A stretch of 64,000 bases of DNA, from contig SHAK01000009.1 of NCBI GenBank assembly GCA_004213515.1, positions 1 to 64,000 on the forward strand, written 5' to 3'. The number at the start of each line of letters is the position of its first letter. Positions within the stretch are counted from its first letter, which is position 1. Position numbers and translations under genes: made by a program. The DNA comes from Limisphaerales bacterium (GTDB lineage: Bacteria > Verrucomicrobiota > Verrucomicrobiia > Limisphaerales > UBA1096). Positions 10,814-21,031 of the stretch are shown here, in pieces. Below the pieces are notes generated by a model, which was given only the letters and a program-made list of their open reading frames with translations, searched no databases and was not told where the DNA came from.

Positions 10814-10992
10814 AATTTAAAAAGATCGATATATTCAGTTATGCATAAATATAACTCAAGGTATCGAAACAATTACCCCACAAGAGTAAAGACCGTTCAA
10901 AACAACATGTCCATGTGTACTTATTCACAACTTTCCCACAAGTTGAACACAGCTTGGATATCAGGGTTAAATTTGATAATAAATGCCCAAGC
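10814..10992. promoter_or_regulatory. Divergent intergenic region between giant secretin and PQQ propeller gene
   Basis: These 179 bases separate two divergently transcribed genes and so should hold both promoters. The region is AT-rich. I could not assign -35/-10 boxes with confidence, and neither start has a strong Shine-Dalgarno sequence. One TTATTCACA (10921-10929) matches the DnaA-box consensus, but a single match is expected by chance in a window of this size. Confidence 0.35.
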
Positions 10993-12642
10993 ATGACTGA
11001 TTCACAGCATAAAGCATTCAATAAAAAACCTCGCTGGTGGCCAGCGATCATAATTTCCGCTGTTCTTTTAGTTATTATTTTCTTTACTGACCAAGATTTT
11101 AATTTAGGAACCACAGAAGGAGATAACCATCAAAAACAGGTTTTTAAGACGATTGGAACCACCGCAATAGGATTCTTATTACTTCTTATATGGGCACTCT
11201 TTTTTGCACGTTTTTCAGGAACTACACGCCTAAAAATACTTGGCAGTATTACTTTAGTAACAGGTGTTTTTCTTACATGCTTTCGGTTTAGCCAGTTCAG
11301 TGGAAATATGGTACCGATATTTGAATGGCGATGGTCGCAAAGAGAGCTTCCTACTGCAAAAAAAGAGCAACCTAATAATCCTAACAAAAAAACAGAACCT
11401 GATTATTTATCTACACTATCTTTTTCTCAGTTTTTAGGGACAAATCGAGATTGTAAAATAACAGGATCCGAACTCGCAACAGACTGGGTCAAAAATCCAC
11501 CCAAACAACTTTGGCGACAGGCAATAGGAGCCGCTTGGTCCGGTTTTTCAATTTCTGGTTATCGCGCAATTACTCAAGAGCAACGTGAAGAAAATGAATC
11601 TGTCACCTGTTATCATATTGAAACAGGAGAAGTTCTTTGGATCACAGAGAACTCTGGCCATTATAACACCGCAATCGCCGGAGAAGGGCCACGAGCAACC
11701 CCGACCATTGTTAAAAATAAAGTTTTCGCACTAGGAGCTGAAGGTGCATTAAGCTGCCTTGATCTCGAAAATGGTAAAAAAATTTGGCAACGTAATCTAG
11801 TATCCGATGCTGAACTAGACTCGAATGAACCAATAGATCAAACCGGCGCGTCAAAGCCTCGCAATAAAAGCAAAGAATGGGGGTTTAGCAGTTCTCCGCT
11901 TGTGATCGATGATAAAGTGATTGTTAGCGCTGGAGGTGAAAACGGAAAATCACTAATTGCATACGATATATATAACGGCAATCCAATCTGGAAAGGTGGC
12001 AGCAGTCCAGCAGGATACAGCTCAGCCATTTCTTTCAGTATCAACAAAGAACGACAGATATTAATATTTAATCATGATGGGCTCTCAGCACATTCACCTG
12101 AAAACGGTAAGGTTCTATGGACATTTCCATGGGCCACTTCAACTCCACATGTTGCAGTTCCACTAATAGTTTCGGAAAACCAATTATTAGTTAGCTTAGG
12201 CTATGGAAATGGAAGCAAACTTATTGAATTATCCCAGCAGGATGGAAATTATTCTGCTAAAGAACTTTGGCATTCACGCCGAATGAAAGCAAAATTCACA
12301 AATCTCATTTTTCATAACAATCATGTCTTTGGATTAGATGACGGCATTTTCTCTTGTATGGAGATGGAAAAAGGAAGGCCTAAATGGAAAGATGGACGCT
12401 ACGGACACGGACAGATCCTTCTACGCAATAATCATATTCTCGTTATGGCAGAAAATGGTGAATTAATTATGCTTGATGCAAATCCTGAAAGGCATATAGA
12501 GCGCACAAGATTCTCAGCACTTAATGGCAAAACTTGGAATCCACCGGCCTTGGCAGGAGAATACTTACTCGTTCGCAATCATCGAGAAGCTGCATGCTAT
12601 AAACTCCCGCTAAAATCCTCCCAGATCGTTATAGCTCAATGA
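10993..12642 (+). CDS. Membrane-anchored PQQ-type beta-propeller protein
   Basis: The chosen start is ATG 10993 (MTDSQHKAFN); an upstream in-frame ATG at 10915 would add 26 residues and hide the membrane-anchor layout. The 549-residue protein has three hydrophobic segments (about 15-33, 54-74, 80-98). A repetitive region from about residue 140 follows, with blades such as GEVLWITE, GKKIWQRN, GNPIWKGG and GKVLWTFP, typical of PQQ_2/BamB-like propellers. The propeller should lie outside the cytoplasmic membrane. Many PVC proteins of this shape are annotated as outer-membrane assembly factor-like, but nothing shows that it binds PQQ. Its TGA overlaps the ATG of the following molybdoenzyme (ATGA at 12639-12642), so the two are probably translated together, and the propeller may serve that enzyme. 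Confidence 0.85.
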   Translation: MTDSQHKAFNKKPRWWPAIIISAVLLVIIFFTDQDFNLGTTEGDNHQKQVFKTIGTTAIGFLLLLIWALFFARFSGTTRLKILGSITLVTGVFLTCFRFSQFSGNMVPIFEWRWSQRELPTAKKEQPNNPNKKTEPDYLSTLSFSQFLGTNRDCKITGSELATDWVKNPPKQLWRQAIGAAWSGFSISGYRAITQEQREENESVTCYHIETGEVLWITENSGHYNTAIAGEGPRATPTIVKNKVFALGAEGALSCLDLENGKKIWQRNLVSDAELDSNEPIDQTGASKPRNKSKEWGFSSSPLVIDDKVIVSAGGENGKSLIAYDIYNGNPIWKGGSSPAGYSSAISFSINKERQILIFNHDGLSAHSPENGKVLWTFPWATSTPHVAVPLIVSENQLLVSLGYGNGSKLIELSQQDGNYSAKELWHSRRMKAKFTNLIFHNNHVFGLDDGIFSCMEMEKGRPKWKDGRYGHGQILLRNNHILVMAENGELIMLDANPERHIERTRFSALNGKTWNPPALAGEYLLVRNHREAACYKLPLKSSQIVIAQ

Positions 12643-13271
12643 AAGAGGATTTCATTCGCAGAAAAGAACGATGGGCAAAAAAAATGTCCACTAAAGAACG
12701 TAGCATTCGCCCGAATGCTGGGAGGCTCCCCCCAGGCCAGCATGAAGTAAGCAATTTTCCAGTTTTAGACTTGGGAGTTCATCCGAAAGTTTCATTAGGT
12801 GATTGGCAATTAAAAATTCACGGTGAAGTCGAAAAACCTACAACACTAAATTGGAATCAATTTATGGAATTGCCTCAGTTTCGTGATACTAGCGACTTTC
12901 ATTGCGTCACTACGTGGAGCCAATTCAATATGGAGTTTGAAGGTGTTGCTTTTTACACTTTAGCAGATCTGGTTAAGCCAACAGCAAACGCCTCACATAT
13001 ATTTTTCATCGGATATGATGAATACACCACCAACACAACTCTCGAAGCCTGCATGGACGATGATGTAATGATCGCTCATTCATGGAACGGCCATATCCTT
13101 ACACTTGAACACGGAGGTCCAGCTCGAATGATAATACCAAAACTTTATGCATGGAAAGGAGCCAAATTTATTAAGGAAATAATTTTCCGAGACCACGACG
13201 AACTTGGCTTTTGGGAGAACCGGGGGTACTCCAATACAGCTAATCCATTTATTGAAGATCGGTTTGCTTAA
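12639..13271 (+). CDS. Sulfite-oxidase-like molybdopterin oxidoreductase
   Basis: The 210-residue protein matches the molybdopterin-binding (Oxidored_molyb, YedY/sulfite oxidase-like) family. Cys89 in DFHCVTTWS is the expected molybdenum ligand. GGPARMIIPKLYAWKGAKF near the C-terminus is the usual cofactor-binding segment. The length fits the short, single-domain branch without a dimerisation domain. No signal peptide or Tat motif is visible, which suggests a cytoplasmic enzyme; the substrate is unknown. The start overlaps the preceding gene by four bases, and the gene ends 11 bp from the convergent DUF1501 gene. Confidence 0.88.
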   Translation: MKEDFIRRKERWAKKMSTKERSIRPNAGRLPPGQHEVSNFPVLDLGVHPKVSLGDWQLKIHGEVEKPTTLNWNQFMELPQFRDTSDFHCVTTWSQFNMEFEGVAFYTLADLVKPTANASHIFFIGYDEYTTNTTLEACMDDDVMIAHSWNGHILTLEHGGPARMIIPKLYAWKGAKFIKEIIFRDHDELGFWENRGYSNTANPFIEDRFA

Positions 13272-13282
13272 AAATATTCAAC

Positions 13283-14722
13283 TCAAGCCAGTATGCCATC
13301 AACAATTTTTGGTGAATCCTCCGGTCCAATCAGTCTTTGATCCAAACCTTGATAGCGATAGCTAAATCTGAATGGGTCAAGCCCAAGTAAATTCAGAATA
13401 GTAGCCTGTAAATCATGAACATGAACAGGATTTCTCGCTACAGAATAACCTAGTTCGTCAGTTTCACCATAAGTAATTCCATGATTCAGTCCCCCTCCAG
13501 CCATCCAAACTGTAAAACAGTCTGGATGATGATCACGGCCGAGAAACTTTGATCCATTACGTTCCTCGTTCATTGAGGTACGACCGAACTCGCCACCCCA
13601 AACTACAAGTGTTTCATCTAACAAACCTCGCTGCTTGAGGTCCTTTAAAAGCGCTGTAACCGACTTATCATTCTCACCACATTTAATTGGCAATTGCTTA
13701 ACCAAATCGTTGCTAGCTCCAGTACCATGAAAATCCCATCCCCAATCAAATAACTGGACAAAACGCACACCTTGTTCGACTAAACGACGAGCCAATAGGC
13801 AATTATTTGCGAATGAGGCTTTTCCTGGCTGTGCGCCATACTGGTCAATTGTTGTTTTAGATTCTCTGGAAATATCCATAACTTCGGGCACACTAATCTG
13901 CATACGATAGGCCAACTCATATTGATTAATTCTAGACAATGTTTCAGGATCGCCAATTTCTCGGAACTCTTGTTCGTTCAACTTCTTCAAAGCATCTAAA
14001 CTACGTCGTCTAACCTCTCTACTCATTCCTTTCGGATTAGAAACATAGAGTATTGGATCACCTGTACTCCGACATTGAACACCCTGATAAACTGAAGGCA
14101 AATAACCGCTTCCCCACAAACTCTTACCTCCTGAAGGATCCGTGCCGCCTGAGATTAACACAACAAAACCTGGCAAATTCGCGTTCTCTGAACCCAAACC
14201 GTATGTTATCCAAGACCCCATCGAAGCTGCCCCGTTCCTAGGTGAACCTGTATATAATAGCATCTGTGCCGGAGCGTGATTGAACTGATCAGTGAACATT
14301 GACTTAATAAAGGTTAAGTCATCAGCCATCTCAGTTAATTGTGGATACATGTTACTTAACCACTGACCATTTTGACCATACTGCTTGAACTCATGTGGAG
14401 AACCGAGCAATTTAGGATGCCCTTTTATGAATGGCAATCGACGCCCTTCGATAAATTCCTTGGGACAAGGCGTATTGTTCAACTCATTTAGTTTTGGCTT
14501 GTAGTCAAAGAGATCCAATTGCGGAGGCGAACCAGCCATATGAAGATAAATTACATTTTTTATTTTGGCCTTCGAGTGAGATGAACGAGCCGCGAGAGGA
14601 TCAACTCCTGCACCCGCTTTATTCATTAAGGATCCAAGAGCCAAAGATCCAAGACCAACTTGACATCGATTCAAAAAGTGACGTCGAGTAATGAACTGAG
14701 CCTGTTGTGAATTAATATTCAT
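13283..14722 (-). CDS. DUF1501 family Tat-exported protein
   Basis: A 479-residue protein of the DUF1501 family (alkaline-phosphatase-like fold), abundant in Planctomycetes and Verrucomicrobia. Residues 13-14 are a twin arginine in TRRHFLNRC followed by a hydrophobic stretch, so Tat export is likely. Motifs include HMAGSPPQLDLFD, GWDFHGTG, VVWGGEFGRTS and GRDHHPDCF, which resemble metal-ligand regions of sulfatase/phosphatase-like folds. It lies 17 bp downstream of the cytochrome/DUF1549/DUF1553 gene; these two families almost always occur as a pair in PVC genomes. The biochemical role of the pair is not established, although glycan degradation at the cell surface is often proposed. Confidence 0.92.
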   Translation of the reverse strand: MNINSQQAQFITRRHFLNRCQVGLGSLALGSLMNKAGAGVDPLAARSSHSKAKIKNVIYLHMAGSPPQLDLFDYKPKLNELNNTPCPKEFIEGRRLPFIKGHPKLLGSPHEFKQYGQNGQWLSNMYPQLTEMADDLTFIKSMFTDQFNHAPAQMLLYTGSPRNGAASMGSWITYGLGSENANLPGFVVLISGGTDPSGGKSLWGSGYLPSVYQGVQCRSTGDPILYVSNPKGMSREVRRRSLDALKKLNEQEFREIGDPETLSRINQYELAYRMQISVPEVMDISRESKTTIDQYGAQPGKASFANNCLLARRLVEQGVRFVQLFDWGWDFHGTGASNDLVKQLPIKCGENDKSVTALLKDLKQRGLLDETLVVWGGEFGRTSMNEERNGSKFLGRDHHPDCFTVWMAGGGLNHGITYGETDELGYSVARNPVHVHDLQATILNLLGLDPFRFSYRYQGLDQRLIGPEDSPKIVDGILA

Positions 14723-14739
14723 TTTACAGTATTTATTTA

Positions 14740-17700
14740 TTAACCCTTCATTAATATTGCATCCAGATTCAGAAGGACATTAGCTAGGACTGTATAAGCA
14801 GCCATTTGCGAAAAATCCGCACCATTGGGTATTGGAGCAATTTTACCATATAAATTTTTAGCAGCCTCAGTCCTTTTACCGTAATAAGCCAACTCACTTT
14901 CATAAAGCTCCATTAGCGCCGACAATCGCTTCTCTTCTGGCGGTTTGGCTAATGTGAGTCTCAAAGCATACTTAATTCTATCTCTAACTGTCGCTCCTCC
15001 TTCGTTGAAAATTCGGTATGCCATTGCTTGTGCAAATTCAACATATGCTTCGTCATTCATTGTAACAAATGACTGTAATGGAGTATTAGTTCTAATTCTC
15101 CTAACGGCACAAATCTCCCTGCTTGGAGCATCAAATGTTGCCATCGAAGGATAAGGAACTGTTCGCCGAAGGAATGTATAAAAACCTCTGCGGTAACGAT
15201 CTTCACCACTACTAGTTGCCCAATTACGCTGACCATTAAATGCAGCCTGCCATAAATTCGGAGGTTGAGGAGGATAAACAGATGGGCCGTACATTTTCTC
15301 GCTCTTTAAACCACTCAACGCCAATGCTTGATCCCTAACCATTTCAGCCTCCAATCGAAACCTTGGACCACGTCCAAGACGAATATTTCGAAAATCACTT
15401 TCAGCCAATTTACCTTGCACCTTAGGCGACTGAGCATATGTAGCTGACATGACTATCGTCTTAATAAGATTTTTCATATCCCATCCGTTTGTTTGAAAAT
15501 CAACTGCTAGCCAATCTAACAATTCTGGATGATCGGGAATATTACCTTGAGTCCCAAAATCCTCCTCTGAATCAAGTAGTCCTCTACCAAAAAACTGCGC
15601 CCAAAAACGATTTACAGCAACACGAGCCGTAAGCGGATTATCTTCCTGCAACAACCATTTTGCGACACCTAAGCGATTGAACGGTGCACCCTTCTTTGGT
15701 TTATGAAAAGCCTCAGGAAAACCGGACTGGACCTGCTCACCTTTAGAAAGAAAATTCCCCTTAACCATAATATATGTTTTACGCCGCTTATCTTTTGGTA
15801 ATTCCTGCATATAAGGAGTAGTGACAATCGAATCACGAAATTTCTTTTCATCTTTTTTCTTTAATTCTATCTGCTCACGTAACGGATCCAGCTCTTTAGC
15901 AAAAGTGCGATAGTGCGACTCTATCTTTTCACGTTGAAAACTTGTGCGCTCGGATTCAGCTACAAGTAATATTGGTAAAATATCTTCGGGGAAGTCAGCT
16001 TCTTTCAAGCTAAAATAAAAACCACTTTTATTATCGTCATTAGCTATCTTTATCAGGATTTCATTCTCTCCCTTATCTAGTGAAACTGTCACTATCTCTT
16101 GGTCTGGTTGCGCATCTCGCTTAATTTTCTTTGACAAAACTTCACGGCCATTTAACCAGAGCTTTAATCCATCTCCACTTCCCAATGAAATTTTTTGTGA
16201 ACCCTCAATTTGAGGAGTCAACTTTCGACGCAAATAAATTGTTTCATTTGCCCCTAAATTCAAATCATGTACTTCAGCATCATTCCAATGAGGCTTATTC
16301 GTCCATTTAAAATCAGTTTTCCCAGAATCGGCAGATCGCGAAAAGACCTGAACTTCAGCAAGAGACAATATTGGTTCATTCCGATCTTTTATAGGCAACA
16401 ACTCCACCCGAACTATTGATACCTCTCTTTCCGTTTTAAACGGAATAGAAAATCCCTCATCAGCTTTAGGGTTACCCTTCTTGTCAGAAAAAAAATCTTT
16501 TTGAAATAGTACCTCTCGCTTCGAGTCTAACCCCAACACGCGGAATGCTGACAAGCGATCGGAAGCTTCAGCCCGATTCCAAAGAACAACCTGCGACACA
16601 TCAGTTGGCTTTAATAAAATCACTTCCCACCACGGTGATTTATCATCAGGGTTTTGTGTATGAGTTACAGAATTATTAGCATAAACCCCTGAAGTATTCC
16701 CATCTATAGCCAATTTAGCGAAACCATCGTAAGCTGTCGATGACTGCCTAGCTACTCCTTGAGGCGCAACGTTCAAACCGATAGCCAAACTTTCTGGTTT
16801 AAAAGAATAGCTAAAAGCAGAATCAAAAGAATCTGATTTAAAGGGCCCAATAGACTCCCAAACTGACTTTTTTGGCTTTGGTTTTGCTAAGTCTCGCAAT
16901 GATTTCAGCTCCCAATTCTGCTGCCCATTTGCCAATTCTGGCGTATGTACATTCAACATAGACTCAAGCGATTTAATCTCTTTTGAAATAACTTCCAATT
17001 TTTCAGTTTGCTCCTTACTAGGATAAGGCAAACGAGGAGAATCATCTCCTCTATCAGCATCTTGGCTCTGATTAAAAAATGAATAAAATTGGTAATATTC
17101 CTTTTGAGTAATAGGATCATATTTATGGGTATGACATTTTGCACAACCCATTGTCAAACCCATCCAAACTTGCATTGTGGTATCTACACGATCACGGACT
17201 GCCTCTGTTCTAAACTCTTCATCATCAGTTCCTCCTTCAGTATTGGTTTTGGTATTACGGTGAAATGCTGTAGCTAACAATTGGTCTCTGCTTGGTTTAA
17301 CTAATAGATCCCCCGCTAACTGATTAACAGTGAACTGATCATAAGGCATGTTTTGATTAAATGCATTAATCACCCAATCACGATATTTCCATATCACCCT
17401 CAGGGGATCTGATCCGTATCCCGCCGAATCCGCAAAGCGAGCTAAGTCGAGCCAAACACGAGCCCAACGTTCTCCGAAAGCTGGACGAGACAACAAATCA
17501 TCTACAAGTGACTCATATGCATTTGATCTCTTGTCATTTAAGAACCTCTCTACTTCTGCAGGACTTGGGGGAAGGCCATTTAGATCTAGGAAAAGCCTGC
17601 GAATGATCGTGTATCGATCCGCCAGCTTGTTGGGATGATGCCCGGTCGCTTCTAACTTCGATAAAATAAAATAATCAATAGCATTCTTCACCCAATCTTG

Positions 17701-18159
17701 ATCACTTACATCAGGGATCTTAGGACGTACAGGAGGAACAAAAGCCCAGTGTCTATCATAAGCAACCCCATCATCAATCCACTTGCCAATTAGCTCAATC
17801 TCTTCTGAAGTCAATTCATGACCACTGTCTGGAGGAGGCATGATTTCATCTTTATCGGAAACCAATAATCTGGCATATAATTCACTTTCATTCCTTTTTC
17901 CAGGAACCACTGCAGGAACACCCTTGCGTTCAGCAACAACAGCATCTCTAATATCTAAACGCAAACCAGCCTTACGCGTACCATCATCTGGTCCATGACA
18001 TGAAAAACAATTGCGAGAAAGGACTGGACGAATGTCACGATTGTAATCAATCGCTTCCCCAACGGCTGCTTGATTACAAAAACAAACGATAATGCAAAAT
18101 CCAAAAATAAGTTTCAGTTGTTTTAGAATAAAACTCACGTCTTTAAGAAAAAATGACAC
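14740..18159 (-). CDS. Planctomycete-type cytochrome c / DUF1549 / DUF1553 protein
   Basis: The 1139-residue secreted protein starts with a hydrophobic leader. A PSCyt1 haem motif follows (Cys51-Cys54-His55 in NCFSCHG), then DUF1549 (PSCyt2), including [18 protein letters not shown] and a second CxxCH in [14 protein letters not shown] middle region follows, and then DUF1553 ([26 protein letters not shown]). The middle region contains what looks like an F5/8 type C (discoidin-like) carbohydrate-binding domain ([18 protein letters not shown] ... [13 protein letters not shown]). Only GTG-type starts are available at the 5' end; 18159 is used, and 18138 is an alternative. It is transcribed just ahead of the DUF1501 gene. 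Function is unknown beyond the likely electron-transfer and glycan-surface context. Confidence 0.92.
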   Translation of the reverse strand: MSFFLKDVSFILKQLKLIFGFCIIVCFCNQAAVGEAIDYNRDIRPVLSRNCFSCHGPDDGTRKAGLRLDIRDAVVAERKGVPAVVPGKRNESELYARLLVSDKDEIMPPPDSGHELTSEEIELIGKWIDDGVAYDRHWAFVPPVRPKIPDVSDQDWVKNAIDYFILSKLEATGHHPNKLADRYTIIRRLFLDLNGLPPSPAEVERFLNDKRSNAYESLVDDLLSRPAFGERWARVWLDLARFADSAGYGSDPLRVIWKYRDWVINAFNQNMPYDQFTVNQLAGDLLVKPSRDQLLATAFHRNTKTNTEGGTDDEEFRTEAVRDRVDTTMQVWMGLTMGCAKCHTHKYDPITQKEYYQFYSFFNQSQDADRGDDSPRLPYPSKEQTEKLEVISKEIKSLESMLNVHTPELANGQQNWELKSLRDLAKPKPKKSVWESIGPFKSDSFDSAFSYSFKPESLAIGLNVAPQGVARQSSTAYDGFAKLAIDGNTSGVYANNSVTHTQNPDDKSPWWEVILLKPTDVSQVVLWNRAEASDRLSAFRVLGLDSKREVLFQKDFFSDKKGNPKADEGFSIPFKTEREVSIVRVELLPIKDRNEPILSLAEVQVFSRSADSGKTDFKWTNKPHWNDAEVHDLNLGANETIYLRRKLTPQIEGSQKISLGSGDGLKLWLNGREVLSKKIKRDAQPDQEIVTVSLDKGENEILIKIANDDNKSGFYFSLKEADFPEDILPILLVAESERTSFQREKIESHYRTFAKELDPLREQIELKKKDEKKFRDSIVTTPYMQELPKDKRRKTYIMVKGNFLSKGEQVQSGFPEAFHKPKKGAPFNRLGVAKWLLQEDNPLTARVAVNRFWAQFFGRGLLDSEEDFGTQGNIPDHPELLDWLAVDFQTNGWDMKNLIKTIVMSATYAQSPKVQGKLAESDFRNIRLGRGPRFRLEAEMVRDQALALSGLKSEKMYGPSVYPPQPPNLWQAAFNGQRNWATSSGEDRYRRGFYTFLRRTVPYPSMATFDAPSREICAVRRIRTNTPLQSFVTMNDEAYVEFAQAMAYRIFNEGGATVRDRIKYALRLTLAKPPEEKRLSALMELYESELAYYGKRTEAAKNLYGKIAPIPNGADFSQMAAYTVLANVLLNLDAILMKG

Positions 18160-18219
18160 CGAATCAAGTGACGCACCAGTCTTTAGTTGCAGACTGATCT
18201 CAAATAATTAATTCGAAAA

Positions 18220-19035
18220 TCACTTCGGGCGCTGACCCGGAATTTTCCAGTTTTTATGCCAATGAAACTGCCAAAGTTTTTCGTTGGAAGCCATTTCAGC
18301 ATGGCCGTCAAAAAAAACCAGGTTGATTGCACCTGGTAAAATACTGTTTTTGAACCTGCTAGAAGGCAATGCTGTGTTTCCTGTTGAATATTTATGACGC
18401 GCTAATGTGATTCTTGCCATACCTGCATTTTGACCTGCATTACCATTAGCCAAATCACTCGCAGGGCGATCTTTTTCTTGAGGCCATGCATCAACCCACA
18501 TCGAGTCACAAAAAATCGGGCTCTCACTAGTGTAACGAACCTCAGAATCAAGTCTAAAAGCATTCTTAACGTTCGGATACAATCCTGCACCATCAGGCCA
18601 GTCCCCGGAGTAAAACCAACCATTTAAAGCATAACTTCCAGTCCATTTTGGCTCTCTGGTGCCTGGCCGCATTTCGTTTGACCAAACCCAAGCTGAAGTA
18701 GAAGTTCCTGGCTTGCCTTTTTTGTAAAGTGCCGAAGGACAAAGCCGCACTGCATCAACCTCTGCATAATACTTAGCTATAGAAGCCATCCAAAGCATAT
18801 TCTGCCCTCGACGAACGCCACCACTATATGAGGGAGTCCTTCCTGTTTCATTGGAGTATAAAAAAAATCCAAGGCCAAGTTGCTTTACATTATTTAGACA
18901 CTTAATTTCACCCGCCTTGCTTTTTGCTTTAGCTAAAGCAGGCAAAAGCAAACCAGCTAAAATCGCAATAATAGCAATCACCACAAGTAATTCAATTAAG
19001 GTAAAACCGTTATTATCAGAAAAATCCTTTTTCAC
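18220..19035 (-). CDS. Type II secretion pseudopilin-like protein (prepilin N-methylation signal)
   Basis: The 271-residue protein starts at a GTG. It has a class III prepilin leader: a short charged leader, the cleavage site [10 protein letters not shown], and one hydrophobic helix running into [12 protein letters not shown]. The globular part ends with the FFDGHAEM motif typical of the PVC H-x9-DG pseudopilin family. Such proteins are highly multiplied in Verrucomicrobia and occur without a full pilus operon. It lies upstream of the DUF1549/DUF1553 gene on the same strand, 60 bp away. The cargo or machine it belongs to cannot be read from the sequence. Confidence 0.9.
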   Translation of the reverse strand: MKKDFSDNNGFTLIELLVVIAIIAILAGLLLPALAKAKSKAGEIKCLNNVKQLGLGFFLYSNETGRTPSYSGGVRRGQNMLWMASIAKYYAEVDAVRLCPSALYKKGKPGTSTSAWVWSNEMRPGTREPKWTGSYALNGWFYSGDWPDGAGLYPNVKNAFRLDSEVRYTSESPIFCDSMWVDAWPQEKDRPASDLANGNAGQNAGMARITLARHKYSTGNTALPSSRFKNSILPGAINLVFFDGHAEMASNEKLWQFHWHKNWKIPGQRPK

Positions 19036-19267
19036 TAAACTGGAATATCAAACAGCCCACTTATTTTAATTAATAAGACAAGACCAATAATAATATCTAT
19101 TATTAAAAAAGCATAATATAAAATTTATGTTAATTTTTAATAATTCCTCCTAATTTGGATAAATATTCAATCTGTATTAATCCGAATTATAATTTATTTT
19201 ATAAATCATTGGCAGAAAACCCATGACGTCAATAAAACCTTGATCTACTATTCCTCTCACTAATCAA
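19036..19267. promoter_or_regulatory. AT-rich divergent intergenic region
   Basis: A strongly AT-rich stretch of 232 bases lies between the divergent pseudopilin and DUF1080 genes. It must contain both promoters. I see several A/T tracts, but no operator, hairpin or promoter boxes that I can assign with confidence. Confidence 0.3.
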
Positions 19268-20017
19268 ATGAAATTAGAAAAGAAAATCACTTTAACTGCC
19301 ATAATTGCTCTCTTAGCCTTCCAAAATCAATCTGCCTACGCTGAAGAAAAGAAAACAATCGCTAAACCAATTACACAGGCAAACATAACCGGCACTGAGC
19401 TTGGTTGGCGCCCTATGACGAAGGATGATTTTGTAAACGTCAATTGTAATGATGACACATGGTCTTTTGAGAGTAATCTTATAAAATGCTCAGGCAATCC
19501 AGTTGGAGTAATTCGCACAAAAAAAATGGTTAAAAATTTGGAGCTTGTTGTTGAATGGAAACACAAAAAATACGGTGGAAACTCTGGTGTATTCCTTTGG
19601 GCTACTCCAGACAGCATCGAAAGACTTGAACAAGGAAAAGGCAGGCTACCCGCAGGAATAGAAGTTCAAGTACTCGATCTCGGTTACTCAGAGTTATACG
19701 AAAAACAGCATAAAAAACCGTCTGATTGGTTCACATCACACGGCGATGTTTTCCCCACACAAAACGCTAAAATGAAACCGTTCCCTCCAGTCGCTCCGAA
19801 CGGTAAGCGTAGTTTCCCTTCAAAAAACACAACTAAGGGCATCAATCAATGGAATCATTACTACATACGCGCAATCAACGGTGAAGTCCGATTATGGGTT
19901 AACGGTGTCGAAGTCTCCGGAGGTACAAACTGCCAACCAGCAACCGGCTATCTCTGCCTCGAATCCGAAGGTGCCCCAATCGAATTCCGAAACCTTCGCA
20001 TCCGCGAACTACCTTAA
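19268..20017 (+). CDS. DUF1080 (3-keto-disaccharide hydrolase type) secreted protein
   Basis: The 249-residue protein has a signal peptide (about residues 1-25, ending SAYA). It then carries a single concanavalin-like DUF1080 domain: GWRPMTKDDFVNVNCNDDTW, VVEWKHKKYGGNSGVFLW, GIEVQVLDLGY, NHYYIRAINGEVRLWVNG and a final EFRNLRIREL. Several family members hydrolyse 3-keto-glycosides; others may only bind glycans. It is followed 30 bp later by the acetamidase gene on the same strand. Confidence 0.9.
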   Translation: MKLEKKITLTAIIALLAFQNQSAYAEEKKTIAKPITQANITGTELGWRPMTKDDFVNVNCNDDTWSFESNLIKCSGNPVGVIRTKKMVKNLELVVEWKHKKYGGNSGVFLWATPDSIERLEQGKGRLPAGIEVQVLDLGYSELYEKQHKKPSDWFTSHGDVFPTQNAKMKPFPPVAPNGKRSFPSKNTTKGINQWNHYYIRAINGEVRLWVNGVEVSGGTNCQPATGYLCLESEGAPIEFRNLRIRELP

Positions 20018-20047
20018 GTAATTAACCTCACTTGGCCTCTCAATATC

Positions 20048-21010
20048 ATGAAACGCATTAGCAGAGACCATGCTCGAAAGTTTGCCTTTGACTGGCGCGA
20101 CGAACCGCTTCTTCAGGTTGACTGTGGGGAGTTGATCGAAATCGAGACTTGGGATGCAGGCTCCGGATTCTTCAAGTCGCCCGATAACAAGGCAATCCCA
20201 AAAAACCGGCCAGGGTTCGACAAGCATCCCCCACTGGCAAATCCCATCGGCGGCCCCGTTTACATTAAAGGAGCAGAACCAGGTGACATATTGAAAGTCG
20301 AAATCGAAGACATCCTCGTTGGCGACTATTCGTGGGTCGCAATCGGCCCAAACCGAGGCCCACTCGGGCAATCTACGCGCTGGCCTAAAGTTTCTGAAAA
20401 ATACACTACAAAAATTTTCCAACACACCCCTGGGCCAAGCGGCACAATGAGGGACGGCACGATGCAATTTAGCGACAATATTACCTGGCCTATTACCCCA
20501 TTCATCGGAACGATTGGTGTTGCACCAGAGCGCGAAGTTTGCACTAGCATAGATGGTCAGGGATCTTGGGGTGGTAATTTGGATATCCGTGATGTGGCGG
20601 TCGGCAACAGCATCTATCTACCAGTGTTTCATAATGGCGCGCTCTTTTACCTCGGAGATGTTCACGCAAGTCAGGGAGACACAGAATACACCGGCACAGC
20701 AGCAGAAACCTGCGCCACAGTTCGAGTCAAATTTCAATTAACCAAGCGCTCACGACTGACAAGTATGCGAATCGAAAAAAGCGACTCTATCATTTCTATA
20801 CAATCAGCACGACCGCTTGAAACCGCGGTAGATAAGGCAACGCAGCACCTCATGGAATGGTTGGTGGATGAGTACGCGTTTTCACAGGAAGACGCCTATT
20901 GTCTCATCAGTACCTGCCCCTATTTTCGTATTAACATATACCAGATGCTCATAGCTACTGATATGGGTTTCGTCGCCGGAGCAGAAATTCCAAAAGTATA
21001 CCTAAGTTAA
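20048..21010 (+). CDS. Acetamidase/formamidase family protein
   Basis: The 320-residue cytoplasmic protein matches the FmdA/AmdA family. It shows the N-terminal DCGELIEIETWDAG, the GPVYIKGAEPGDILKVEI segment, the central FIGTIGVAPE strand and the late GDVHASQGDTEYTGTA motif characteristic of the family. Enzymes of this family hydrolyse short-chain amides to ammonia and the acid. Base composition is visibly more GC-rich than in the genes to the left. It converges on the sialate-aldolase gene with a 21-bp gap. An amide substrate derived from N-acetylated sugars would fit the neighbourhood but is speculation. Confidence 0.9.
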   Translation: MKRISRDHARKFAFDWRDEPLLQVDCGELIEIETWDAGSGFFKSPDNKAIPKNRPGFDKHPPLANPIGGPVYIKGAEPGDILKVEIEDILVGDYSWVAIGPNRGPLGQSTRWPKVSEKYTTKIFQHTPGPSGTMRDGTMQFSDNITWPITPFIGTIGVAPEREVCTSIDGQGSWGGNLDIRDVAVGNSIYLPVFHNGALFYLGDVHASQGDTEYTGTAAETCATVRVKFQLTKRSRLTSMRIEKSDSIISIQSARPLETAVDKATQHLMEWLVDEYAFSQEDAYCLISTCPYFRINIYQMLIATDMGFVAGAEIPKVYLS

Positions 21011-21031
21011 CACAAAGTATTTTAAAAATAG

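Noticed and set aside
10921-10940. TTATTCACA followed by TTTCCCACA, resembling DnaA boxes, in the divergent region
   Set aside because: Only one exact consensus match; about two such matches are expected by chance in 64 kb. No cluster of boxes, no AT-rich unwinding element and no replication genes nearby.
10915-10992. 26-residue N-terminal extension of the membrane PQQ propeller
   Set aside because: The extension lacks a ribosome site and conserved features. Starting at 10993 puts a short charged segment before the first membrane helix, as expected.
21011-21031. Palindrome AAATAGCTATTT near the convergent ends of acetamidase and aldolase genes
   Set aside because: Short AT-rich palindrome without loop or T-run; such sequences are frequent by chance in this AT-rich DNA.
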